Source of the DNA: an uncultured bacterium
GTDB lineage: Bacteria; Bacillota; Clostridia; Oscillospirales; Acutalibacteraceae
Assembly: GCA_905215055.1 (NCBI GenBank)
Contig: CAJMOH010000066.1
Location: 1-11,586, forward strand
Length of the DNA: 11,586 nt
Direction of reading: 5' to 3'
In this document: positions 6,661-11,586 of the stretch, in pieces
Position numbering within the stretch: position 1 is the stretch's first letter
How the letters are laid out: every line of letters begins with the position of its first letter
The notes under the pieces: model-generated
Seen by the model: the letters and a program-made list of their open reading frames with translations, nothing else
Databases searched by the model: none
Told to the model about the DNA's origin: nothing
Translations under genes and position numbers: made by a program

Positions 6661-7617
6661 TTACGCCTCCTTGCCCAGCAGCGCGGCGCCGATAATGCCG
6701 GCATCGTTGCCAAGTTCGGCGCGGCAAACCACGGTTTTCTTGGAAGAATTTCTGGCGTACTGGTCAGCCTCCACGAAAGCCCGCACAGGAGCCATCAGGG
6801 TTTCTCTCTCGTTGGAGATGCCGCCGCCAATGCACAGGATGTCAGGCTGGAAGATGTTGATCATATCCACAATACCCACGCTGAGGTACTTCACATACTC
6901 GTCCACAATTTCCTTGCCGATGGGGTCGCCCTGACGCATGGCGTCAAAGGCGGTGCGGCCGCTGACCTTATTGATGTCACCCTCCACCAAGGTCCACAGA
7001 GGGGAATCCTTGGGAGCCTTATCCATATGCTCCTTCGTGGTTTTGATCAAGCCCGTAGCGGAGGCATAGGTCTCCCAGCAGCCATGACGCCCGCAGGTGC
7101 AGGGCCGGCCGTCCACCACAATTACGGTGTGGCCCAATTCAGCGCCGGCAAAGTTGCTGCCGGAATAAATCTTGTGGTTAATGATGATGCCGCCGCCGAC
7201 ACCCGTTCCCAGAGTGATGGCCACAGCGTTGTCGGCGCCCTTCAGCGCGCCGGCCATATATTCGCCGTAAGCCGCGGCGTTGGCGTCGTTTTCCATAAGG
7301 ACCTTTTTGCCCTCCAGCCGCTCAGAAAGCATTTTCTCCATGGGAGTATTGGCAAAAGGCAGATTGTTGGCATATTCAATAATGCCAGTGGCCTTGTTGA
7401 TGGTTCCGGGAGAGCCGAGGCCGATCCACGGCACGTCATTCAAGGTGATGCCTGCGTTTTTCAGAGCCTCGCGGGCAGTCTCCGCCATGGCGTCAGCAAC
7501 CTGCTCGGCGCTGTCCACCTGCGTCTTAGAGCTGGCGCGGGCGATAATCTGGTTGTTTTCATCCACGATGCCGACGGCAATGTTGGTGCCGCCCAGATCG
7601 ATTCCTAGGTAATACAT
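6661..7617 (-). CDS. glk: ROK-family glucokinase
   Basis: A 318-residue sugar kinase of the ROK family, phosphorylating glucose to glucose 6-phosphate with ATP in the cytoplasm. DLGGTN (7-12) is the phosphate-binding motif; MENDANAAAYGE carries the catalytic Asp111; GTGVGGG (137-143) is the second phosphate motif; ELGH at 160-163 with CTCGRHGCWE (173-182) is the ROK zinc site (His163, Cys173, Cys175, Cys180) and substrate-contact motif; IGGGIS lies near 263-268. Length and motifs match glucokinase rather than a ROK repressor, since no N-terminal helix-turn-helix exists. The ATG at 7617 is preceded by AAGGAG at 9 nt; an upstream in-frame TTG at 7638 is less likely. First gene of a two-gene unit with galM. 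Glucose is the likely substrate, but other hexoses cannot be excluded. Confidence 0.94.
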   Translation of the reverse strand: MYYLGIDLGGTNIAVGIVDENNQIIARASSKTQVDSAEQVADAMAETAREALKNAGITLNDVPWIGLGSPGTINKATGIIEYANNLPFANTPMEKMLSERLEGKKVLMENDANAAAYGEYMAGALKGADNAVAITLGTGVGGGIIINHKIYSGSNFAGAELGHTVIVVDGRPCTCGRHGCWETYASATGLIKTTKEHMDKAPKDSPLWTLVEGDINKVSGRTAFDAMRQGDPIGKEIVDEYVKYLSVGIVDMINIFQPDILCIGGGISNERETLMAPVRAFVEADQYARNSSKKTVVCRAELGNDAGIIGAALLGKEA

Positions 7618-7666
7618 AATCCTTTGCTCCTTCAGCAAAAATTCTGGGTACTCCCCAATCGTTTTT

Positions 7667-7695
7667 AGTATACTATAAATGAGTGATAAAAGTAA
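7667..7695 (-). promoter_or_regulatory. Sigma-A-like promoter of glk-galM
   Basis: On the minus strand TTACTT (7690-7695) and TATACT (7667-7672) lie 17 bp apart, giving a start about 45 nt upstream of the glk ATG. Two direct copies of TAAATGA, read on the plus strand (7676-7682 and 7693-7699), 17 bp apart, flank the spacer and might be regulator half-sites. No catabolite (cre) box is evident. Confidence 0.6.
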
Positions 7696-7740
7696 ATGAC
7701 TCCCGATAAATTTTCAGTGTTTTTTTCCGCGTTCCACCTC

Positions 7741-7772
7741 TTGATTTTCTCTGTTCGATGTGATAATATAAT
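7741..7772 (+). promoter_or_regulatory. Promoter region of the tRNA-Leu gene
   Basis: TTGATT at 7741-7746 is a good -35. Two overlapping -10 candidates follow: GATAAT (7762-7767, spacing 15, preceded by TG-T as an extended -10) and TATAAT (7767-7772, spacing 20). Neither spacing is ideal, so the exact -10 is undecided. The start site would lie 30-40 nt before the tRNA. Confidence 0.5.
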
Positions 7773-7809
7773 TTAGTTAAACAAGCATTTGCTTTGTTTT
7801 TTACCAGAA

Positions 7810-7896
7810 GCCGCTGTGGTGGAATCGGCAGACACAAGGGACTTAAAATCCCTCGGGAGCGATCTCGTACCGGTTCAAGTCCGGTCAGCGGCACCA
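7810..7896 (+). tRNA. tRNA-Leu (anticodon UAA)
   Basis: An 87-nt class II tRNA. The acceptor stem pairs GCCGCTG (7810-7816) with CAGCGGC (7886-7892), followed by A and an encoded CCA. The D-arm region is GTGGAATCGGCAGACAC. The anticodon stem AGGGA/TCCCT closes the loop CTTAAAA, giving anticodon TAA (UAA), which reads UUA. A long variable arm (CGGGAGCGATCTCGT) is as expected for leucine, and the T-arm CCGG-TTCAAGT-CCGG is standard. It is a single-gene transcription unit and is intact, with no integrase or duplicated 3' end nearby. Confidence 0.97.
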
Positions 7897-7944
7897 GGCT
7901 GAGCCTGGACGCGACTTGCGTTCCAGGCTCGGCCTTTTCTTTTG
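7897..7944 (+). terminator. Rho-independent terminator of tRNA-Leu
   Basis: Directly after the CCA end, GGCTGAGCCTGGA (7897-7909) pairs with TCCAGGCTCGGCC (7922-7934) with one T-G wobble, extended by an inner CGC/GCG, and followed by TTTTCTTTT. A strong intrinsic terminator abutting the mature tRNA. Confidence 0.9.
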
Positions 7945-8112
7945 TCTTACCCCTCGCGCTTTACAATGACTATTTTTTATCTTATCAGTGATTCTCAGGG
8001 GAGCGCCCCAGGCAAGCCTTGAATTTTACCTTGGCTGGATTTACGATTCTTCCTTGCAGCGTTTGCTTTGCTCAGACCTGTTTTTTTCTGTATTTTTTCT
8101 TAAATGATCCGT
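7945..8112. other. Intergenic stretch with small inverted repeats
   Basis: No gene is supported between the tRNA terminator and the terminator of the LacI gene. Two dyads are visible: GGGGAGCGCCCC (7998-8009), and CCAGGCAAG (8008-8016) with CTTGGCTGG (8030-8038), which pair at eight of nine positions around a 13-nt loop. Neither has a T-tract at the right distance, so they are not obvious terminators. The rest is T-rich and unremarkable. Confidence 0.5.
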
Positions 8113-8149
8113 AAAAAAGACCGGTTTGGCAATTCCAAATCCGGTCTTT
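8113..8149 (-). terminator. Terminator downstream of the LacI-family gene
   Basis: On the minus strand AAAGACCGGATTTGG pairs with CCAAACCGGTCTTT (one bulged A) around the loop AATTG, and the T-run TTTTTTAC follows at 8113-8118. The stem is 14 bp. It lies about 75 nt past the LacI stop codon and ends the leftward transcript facing the tRNA unit; A/T symmetry means it could also act on plus-strand transcription. Confidence 0.85.
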
Positions 8150-8225
8150 CCCTTTGAATGGGACTTTTTACAGCCCCGCTGTTTTTTACTATTCCGGCAT
8201 GAAAACCGCCAGCCGCCATTTGCCC

Positions 8226-9254
8226 TTATTGATTTTCCGATGGGGCGGCGGGGCGGCTCAGGTCCCGCACGCTTTCCCGCTCCACAAAAGAGCTTCTCAC
8301 CTGGATTTTCGTGCAGTAGTCCGCCCCGTGCTTGGCCATCTCCACCAGGCGCCGCACCGCCGCCCGGCCCATTTCCCGGTTGTACACCTTAATGGTGGTC
8401 AGGGGCGGGTTGGAAATGGCGCAGAAGGGCAAGTCGTCAAACCCCACCACCGACACGTCCCCCGGCACCTGGTAGCCGTTTTGCTGCAGCGCCCGCACGG
8501 CGCCCAGGGCGATCATGTCGTTGTCGGCGAAAAACGCCGTGGGCAGGTCCGGCTCCGTTTGCAGCAGAGAGGTCATGTCCGCGTAGGCCCCCTCCATGCT
8601 GGGCGTCAGGGAAAAGGTGTATTCCGGGCGGTACTCCAGACCCTTCTCCCGCAACGCCCGGACATAGCCCTCCTCCCGGTACAGGAAGTTCTTGATGCGG
8701 TAACTGCCCTTGAGATAGCCGATCTCCCGGTGGCCCTTTCCGGCCAGGTAATTCACCGCCCGGGCAGCCCCGTCCACATTGTCAATAAGCACCGCGTTCA
8801 GACTCAGCCCCTCGTACCAGTTGTCCAGCACCAGAACCGGGGACATGGCCTCCTCAAAGCGCTTGGCCTGCTCCTCCTCCAGCTCCGTTCCCAGCACCAG
8901 CAGCGCTGTGGAGGGGTCGCCGCAAAGCTCCTGAAGCTGCCCCTCATAGTCCCCGCTGTCCCGGGTCAGGTTGTAAATCAGCGTGTCAAAGCCGAAGCTC
9001 CTGCCCTCCTCCTCCACCCCGCTGATCAGCGAGGAGAAAAAGGGCGAGTCGTTGACGATGGCCCCGCTGGCGCGGTACATCACCAGCTTGATGGAACTGA
9101 CATGCCACTCTGTCAGGTACCCAATCTCTCGAGCTGTCTTTCGAATTTTCTCCGCTGTTTCCTTATTGACGCCCCGCTTGTTATTCAAAGCGTTTGACAC
9201 AGTAGCAGGCGAAAAGCCGGTAAGCTCGCTGATTTTTTTGATATTTACCTTCAT
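8226..9254 (-). CDS. LacI-family transcriptional regulator
   Basis: A 342-residue DNA-binding repressor of the LacI/GalR family, normal length. The N-terminal helix-turn-helix is plain (about residues 4-24: KKISELTGFSPATVSNALN), with the hinge helix region near 45-58 and a periplasmic-binding-protein-like sugar sensor from about 60 on. DNDMIALGAVRAL and the SVVGFDDLPFCAISNPPLTTIKV segment are family hallmarks. The linker region around 48-60 (LTEWHVSSIKLVMYRASG) is slightly unlike the usual RNAR-L-T hinge and lacks the classical hinge Ala-Arg. The ATG at 9254 has AAAGGGAG 7 nt upstream. Its own sigma-A promoter is at 9329-9358. It lies downstream of a decayed catabolic operon that it may once have controlled; the effector sugar or nucleoside cannot be told from sequence. 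The gene is visibly more GC-rich than its right-hand neighbours. Confidence 0.93.
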   Translation of the reverse strand: MKVNIKKISELTGFSPATVSNALNNKRGVNKETAEKIRKTAREIGYLTEWHVSSIKLVMYRASGAIVNDSPFFSSLISGVEEEGRSFGFDTLIYNLTRDSGDYEGQLQELCGDPSTALLVLGTELEEEQAKRFEEAMSPVLVLDNWYEGLSLNAVLIDNVDGAARAVNYLAGKGHREIGYLKGSYRIKNFLYREEGYVRALREKGLEYRPEYTFSLTPSMEGAYADMTSLLQTEPDLPTAFFADNDMIALGAVRALQQNGYQVPGDVSVVGFDDLPFCAISNPPLTTIKVYNREMGRAAVRRLVEMAKHGADYCTKIQVRSSFVERESVRDLSRPAAPSENQ

Positions 9255-9328
9255 GGGGGTGCTCCCTTTCTCAAAATAGACTAGCCGTTTTGCGAATCTA
9301 AGCCGCAGGTTCTTTCTCTTTCTACTCT

Positions 9329-9358
9329 ATTATACTGTAACAGCACCCTGTGTTTCAA
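9329..9358 (-). promoter_or_regulatory. Sigma-A promoter of the LacI-family gene
   Basis: On the minus strand TTGAAA (9353-9358) and a perfect TATAAT (9329-9334) are 18 bp apart. The start would lie near 9322, giving a ~70-nt leader before the ATG at 9254. It separates the regulator from the broken nucleoside-hydrolase gene upstream. Confidence 0.75.
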
Positions 9359-9392
9359 CGGAAGAATCAAAAATCTCACATAAAGAATCAGC

Positions 9393-9633
9393 TCATTCCC
9401 TGTAAGGAAACTTCAATTTTGAAAACATATCGTCCAGAATAAACCGGGGATTGATGTCATCATAGACCCGGATCTTCCGTCCGTTCCCTGTAAAGTGGTA
9501 TCAAGCCCTTAATAACAAATTTGGGGGTGAGCAGCGCATGCACGATGGTAAATTGGTCGTCCGCTTCATTTTTGGCATCACTGTTGACAATCAAGCGCAC
9601 TCTTTTCGTTTCTGGGACAAGGTACTGATACAT
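9393..9633 (-). pseudogene. Nucleoside-hydrolase-like gene, internally deleted
   Basis: Starting at an ATG (9631-9633) with AAAGGAAG 7 nt upstream, the frame reads a good nucleoside-hydrolase N-terminus: RVRLIVNSDAKNEADDQFTI followed by VHALLTPKFVIKGLI. The DxxxExDD cluster is the calcium/ribose-binding aspartate motif of the inosine-uridine hydrolase superfamily. Similarity stops after about residue 45, and the frame ends at a TGA at 9460 after only 57 residues instead of 300 or more. In another frame, from about 9497 down to a stop at 9393, a stub reads NGRKIRVYDDINPRFILDDMF and then SKLKFPYRE, which resembles a C-terminus of the same family. The centre is therefore missing and the junction (about 9487-9500) shifts frame. 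The motif assignment is firm; the C-terminal stub is less certain. Confidence 0.72.
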
Positions 9634-9752
9634 TCCAATGCTTCCTTTCTGTATAAAGCATTTTCACTCTCTCGATTATTTTTCACAAGGATAAACACGA
9701 TTTTCGCAGAAGCCCATCCGCATAAAAGGAAATCGCCTTTCCCTCACGTCTT

Positions 9753-10178
9753 TTATGTTTGCTCTCCGGCCTTAAAGAACAAAATGTGCAAGCCATCCTC
9801 CAGCATATGCCCCTCGCCATAAAATTGACTGCCATAAAGCAAGGGCGCCAAAGCGGCGCTGTCCGTAAGGAACGTCGGCACGGTGCGAAACGGCATACTC
9901 CGGTGAGCATCGTCAAACCACCCATTGTTCTCGATATAAATATGGGCTTCCTTTCCCTCCGGATCTCGTCCGGTCAGCATGTAACGGGCGCTCATATGAC
10001 GAACCCCCGCGGCATTCACTATCTGCGTATCCACCCCGCAAGGCTCAACAATTCCTTGGAACAGATCGCTGCTCACGCTTCCGCGAAAGGGGATCATCAC
10101 CACTTCCCCGTTTTCCGCCTTCATTTCCAGAGAAGGCCCATTGGATTCAATCTTAATGTCAAAAACCGGCTTTTTCAT
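9753..10178 (-). CDS. DUF3237-like protein
   Basis: A 141-residue protein without signal peptide or membrane segments. The middle part, EPCGVDTQIVNAAGVRHMSARYMLTG then AHIYIENNGWFDD, matches the pattern I know for DUF3237 family proteins (a small beta-barrel of unknown function with a conserved ARY and an IYIxNxG stretch), which have about 150 residues. Function is unknown; members often lie beside hydrolases of carbohydrate or secondary metabolism. The ATG at 10178 has AGGAGG 7 nt upstream, 18 nt after the stop of the esterase gene, so they share a transcript. A weak GGAAA/TTTCC hairpin with TTTT follows about 12 nt after its stop. It appears to be the only intact structural gene in this operon. 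Confidence 0.68.
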   Translation of the reverse strand: MKKPVFDIKIESNGPSLEMKAENGEVVMIPFRGSVSSDLFQGIVEPCGVDTQIVNAAGVRHMSARYMLTGRDPEGKEAHIYIENNGWFDDAHRSMPFRTVPTFLTDSAALAPLLYGSQFYGEGHMLEDGLHILFFKAGEQT

Positions 10179-10196
10179 GTGTATTCCTCCTAGATT

Positions 10197-10736
10197 TTAC
10201 AGCTTTATCAAATTTCCCGTTTTGGGATCCCGGGCAAATTTGCCGATATGCTCCCACACCAGCTCGGCAAACATCACCGTGGCTGAATGGACCATCTTTT
10301 CGCAGGCCACGGTCCGGAATAAGCACTCTTCCCGCGCCGCCACCTGCATCACGCCATAGCTCTCTGTGAGCTTGATAGGATTGTGCGCCCCATGCAGACA
10401 GAAAATCAGCGGGAATTTCCGCTGCGGCTGGAGTTCCGCTGCCAAGGGGATATAGCTGGCCCATTTCTCCCTGCCCGTTCCATAGACCGCTTTGCGAAGT
10501 CCCTTTTCATACCCAGCCCAATACGCCAAGTCCTCTGGAGAGCCCTCCGCCAGTGTCATCAGTTCCATCCGCTGGGAAATCAGCTTGCCATCCTCGCTGG
10601 CCGCCAAGGCCGCCGGGTCCGCCTCGCTGTCGCCCATGGCGGCAAACAGCTTTTCGATCCCCGGCCCTTCGTCTTTATGGAGAACGTCTTCCCCGCTAAG
10701 CCCCAGCTTTCCTTCCTTGCTTTCTTGATGTGACAT
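10197..10736 (-). pseudogene. Alpha/beta-hydrolase (esterase) gene with core deleted
   Basis: Continuous 179-residue frame from an ATG with AGGAGG 5 nt upstream. After a helical, charged N-terminus (1-80), residues 94-118 (SYIPLAAELQPQRKFPLIFCLHG) are the first strands and the oxyanion-type LHG of feruloyl-esterase or PHB-depolymerase-like alpha/beta hydrolases, followed by AHNPIKLTESYG. At about residues 140-148 the sequence jumps to what looks like the C-terminus of such an enzyme: MVHSATVMFAELVWEHIGKF with a candidate catalytic His150, then ARDPKTGNL. The ~100-150 residues in between, which would carry the GxSxG serine nucleophile and the acid, are absent; no GxSxG occurs anywhere. The frame stays open, so a short protein may be made, but it should not be a working esterase. 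An alternative is a small non-catalytic homologue. Confidence 0.62.
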
Positions 10737-10809
10737 ACACTCCTCCTGTTCTCAAGGCTCCGCCTCCTGGGAAACGCTGCCTTGTCTGTTTGTCTGTTTG
10801 TTTATTTCT

Positions 10810-10838
10810 ATCATACCACAGTTATTAAAATTTTTCTA
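10810..10838 (-). promoter_or_regulatory. Promoter of the esterase-DUF3237-nucleoside hydrolase operon
   Basis: On the minus strand TAGAAA (10833-10838) and TATGAT (10810-10815) are 17 bp apart, with TG-G before the -10 (extended -10). Transcription would start near 10803. The leader includes a short tandem repeat: TTGTCTGT occurs twice back to back at 10782-10797 as read on the plus strand. The surrounding DNA (10805-10870) is very AT-rich. Confidence 0.55.
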
Positions 10839-10881
10839 ATAATTTTTATATAAATTTTTCTAGCGAAATTTGGAACAATGC

Positions 10882-10898
10882 TGAAAACACGGTTTGCA
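10882..10898. promoter_or_regulatory. Possible LacI-family operator
   Basis: TGCAAAC-CGT-GTTTTCA on the minus strand is a 17-bp imperfect palindrome with six of seven arm positions matching and a central CG, the general form bound by LacI/GalR proteins. It is about 45 bp upstream of the -35 of the operon promoter at 10810-10838, a somewhat distant position for simple repression. The neighbouring LacI-type gene is the natural candidate to bind it. Confidence 0.33.
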
Positions 10899-11110
10899 GA
10901 GGCGCTTCTCTCCAGGGTGTGTTGTCACCCGCCGAAACAGACAACAACCCCCCAGACGCACTCTCTCCAGCAAACCGGACGAACTTTCCACTTCTCCAAA
11001 AGCTCTGCCGTTCCGGCTCCCATAGACTCCTTCTAAACGGCTGGCCGAAAAGCGTCCTGCTTTTTCCGACTCTCTCCGGTGAGGACTGTGATCTTTCTTC
11101 AGGAATTTTT
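10899..11110. other. Intergenic stretch without a convincing gene
   Basis: No coding region here has a good start and family resemblance. A 64-codon plus frame (10919-11113) and a 32-codon minus frame (10925-11023, ATG with GGAG only 3 nt upstream) are open, but neither looks like a protein I recognise. GTTGTC (10921-10926) and GACAAC (10940-10945) form a 6-bp inverted repeat with a 13-nt loop. I see no terminator with a proper T-tract. Confidence 0.5.
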
Positions 11111-11161
11111 TAGCAAATTTACCACAGTTTTCTTGTTTTTTACAAGAACATTTGCTATAAT
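11111..11161 (+). promoter_or_regulatory. Strong sigma-A promoter with overlapping dyads
   Basis: TTGTTT (11133-11138) and TATAAT (11156-11161) are 17 bp apart, and the -10 is extended (TG-C before it). Two inverted repeats overlap it. TTCTTGT (11130-11136) with ACAAGAA (11142-11148) spans the -35 and spacer, and TAGCAAAT (11111-11118) with ATTTGCTA (11150-11157) encloses the -35 and reaches into the -10. Perfect arms placed this way suggest binding sites for a repressor. Transcription would start near 11168, giving a leader of about 170 nt before the downstream ATG. The leader (11168-11308) contains no recognised riboswitch or small ORF. Confidence 0.65.
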
Positions 11162-11308
11162 TAAATCAATTCTCACCTAGAAAACACATCCTGAACCATT
11201 CTCGTTGTTTCTTCTTTCAATAAACTGCTGTAAATGGCGTGGCGCTAGATGGGAAATACCGCGTGTCTTTCACTCTGTTCTCAAGGACACAGCCTGCATG
11301 ATATGGTC

Positions 11309-11328
11309 AAAGAAAGAAAGAAAGAAAG
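11309..11328 (+). repeat. (AAAG)5 tetranucleotide tract before a start codon
   Basis: Five perfect AAAG units run from 11309 to 11328, immediately followed by GAAGG and the ATG at 11340. An upstream ATG at 11298 (weak SD AAGGA 10 nt before it) is in frame with the main start, so the tract could be read as part of a 14-residue extension. From that start, gain or loss of one unit would shift the frame. Confidence 0.9.
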
Positions 11329-11339
11329 GAAGGTCCATT

Positions 11340-11586
11340 ATGGCACGGAAAAAATCAGATCCCGCCAATAAGAAAGCTGCCTCTGTCACAGGAAAGTCCG
11401 CTCCTGCTCCCAAGAAGGAGGAGACCGCCTCTAAAAAGGCTGCTCCCGCTGAGAAGCCTGCGGCCCCCGCTCCGGCGAAGGCGGCTCCCGCTCCCAAGAA
11501 GGAGGAAACCGCCTCTAAAAAGGCTGCTCCTGCTGAGAAGCCCGCGGCCCCCGCTCCGGCGAAGGCGGCTCCCGCTCCCAAGAAGG
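11340..11586 (+). CDS. Ala/Lys/Pro-rich repeat protein, histone H1-like N-terminus (partial)
   Basis: The frame is open to the end of the window (82 complete codons) and has no visible stop, so the C-terminus is missing. It begins MARKKSDPANKKAASVTGKS and then passes into a 28-residue tandem repeat built from APAPKKEETASKK, AAPAEKPA and APAPAKA blocks. The composition (Ala, Lys, Pro, Glu, almost no hydrophobics, no Cys or aromatics) predicts a disordered, net basic chain like bacterial histone H1-like or AlgP-type proteins, or a long linker ahead of a folded domain further right. No signal peptide is present, so it is probably cytoplasmic. The ATG at 11340 has AAGGAAGG about 7 nt upstream. 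A strong promoter lies at 11133-11161. Function is not recognised; nucleoid binding is an inference from composition only. Confidence 0.8.
   Translation, partial: MARKKSDPANKKAASVTGKSAPAPKKEETASKKAAPAEKPAAPAPAKAAPAPKKEETASKKAAPAEKPAAPAPAKAAPAPKK
11400..11586 (+). repeat. 84-bp in-frame coding repeat, at least 2.2 copies
   Basis: Copy 1 is 11400-11483, copy 2 is 11484-11567 and a third begins at 11568 and runs off the window. Copies 1 and 2 encode identical 28-residue units and differ at four bases, all of them at synonymous third positions (CCT/CCC, GAG/GAA, CCC/CCT, CCT/CCC). Confidence 0.95.

Noticed and set aside
7810..7896. tRNA-Leu as the attachment site of an integrated element
   Set aside because: No integrase gene and no second copy of the tRNA 3' end was found in the window.
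5686..9197. Long plus-strand open frames (up to about 365 codons) opposite galM, glk and the LacI gene
   Set aside because: They lie antisense to genes with full catalytic or DNA-binding motifs, have no recognisable domains and no good SD, and are expected from the GC-rich codon pattern of the real genes.
10925..11023. 32-codon minus-strand frame starting ATG with a nearby GGAG
   Set aside because: The SD to start distance is only 3 nt, no promoter is visible and the composition (Trp, Cys, Val, Gly rich) is not convincing.
10919..11113. 64-codon plus-strand frame in the intergenic gap
   Set aside because: It starts with a non-ATG codon without an SD site, is rich in Ser, Pro and Leu without any known pattern, and sits upstream of, not downstream of, the visible promoter.
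11241..11265. Resemblance of GGGAAATACCGCG in the leader to a T-box antiterminator
   Set aside because: Only ACCGCG really matches; the stem I specifier region, the TGG and a following terminator are not seen, and the downstream gene is not an aminoacyl-tRNA or amino-acid gene.
11270..11581. Minus-strand open frame with Ala/Gly/Phe repeats
   Set aside because: It is the antisense image of the 84-bp coding repeat. The plus-strand frame has the promoter, SD site and silent-only variation.

Overview
The window looks like a chromosomal segment from a spore-forming, moderately GC-rich Clostridia species, probably a gut Oscillospiraceae-type organism. The grounds are a complete eight-gene spoIIIA sporulation operon, Gram-positive style Shine-Dalgarno (SD) sites (AAAGGAG), sigma-A-like promoters and a CCA-encoding tRNA-Leu. 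Species cannot be assigned from sequence reading alone. Apart from a tRNA and the truncated gene at the right edge, every gene lies on the minus strand.

Layout from left to right. Positions 1-210 hold two copies of a ~103-bp tandem repeat with internal inverted arms. A sigma-A-like promoter at 212-240 points leftwards through them, so they probably form the leader of a transcript whose gene lies outside the window. Positions 241-4998 are spoIIIAH to spoIIIAA (transcribed AA to AH), encoding the mother-cell part of the SpoIIIA-SpoIIQ channel complex. A candidate sigma-E promoter lies at 5029-5058. Next come a NUDIX hydrolase, an aldose 1-epimerase (galM) and a ROK-family glucokinase; the last two form a sugar-entry pair read from one promoter at 7667-7695. 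A tRNA-Leu(UAA) on the plus strand with its own promoter and terminator follows at 7810-7896.

The right third is an accessory-looking region. It holds a LacI-family regulator and a minus-strand three-gene operon with its own promoter: an alpha/beta-hydrolase-like esterase, a DUF3237-like protein and a nucleoside-hydrolase-like gene. Two of the three are broken. The esterase keeps its oxyanion-type LHG motif and its C-terminal end but lacks any GxSxG nucleophile. The nucleoside-hydrolase gene keeps only its N-terminal Asp motif and a frameshifted C-terminal stub. This reads as a carbohydrate or nucleoside utilisation operon decaying by internal deletions.

At the right edge a plus-strand gene with a strong promoter, a ~170-nt leader and an (AAAG)5 tract just before its SD site encodes a low-complexity Ala/Lys/Pro/Glu protein of 28-residue repeats, cut off by the window end. 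The most unusual signals are this repeat protein and its leader, the structured repeats at the left edge, the 98-nt out-of-frame spoIIIAA/spoIIIAB overlap, and the two internally deleted genes. I found no clear defence, CRISPR or mobile-element system.
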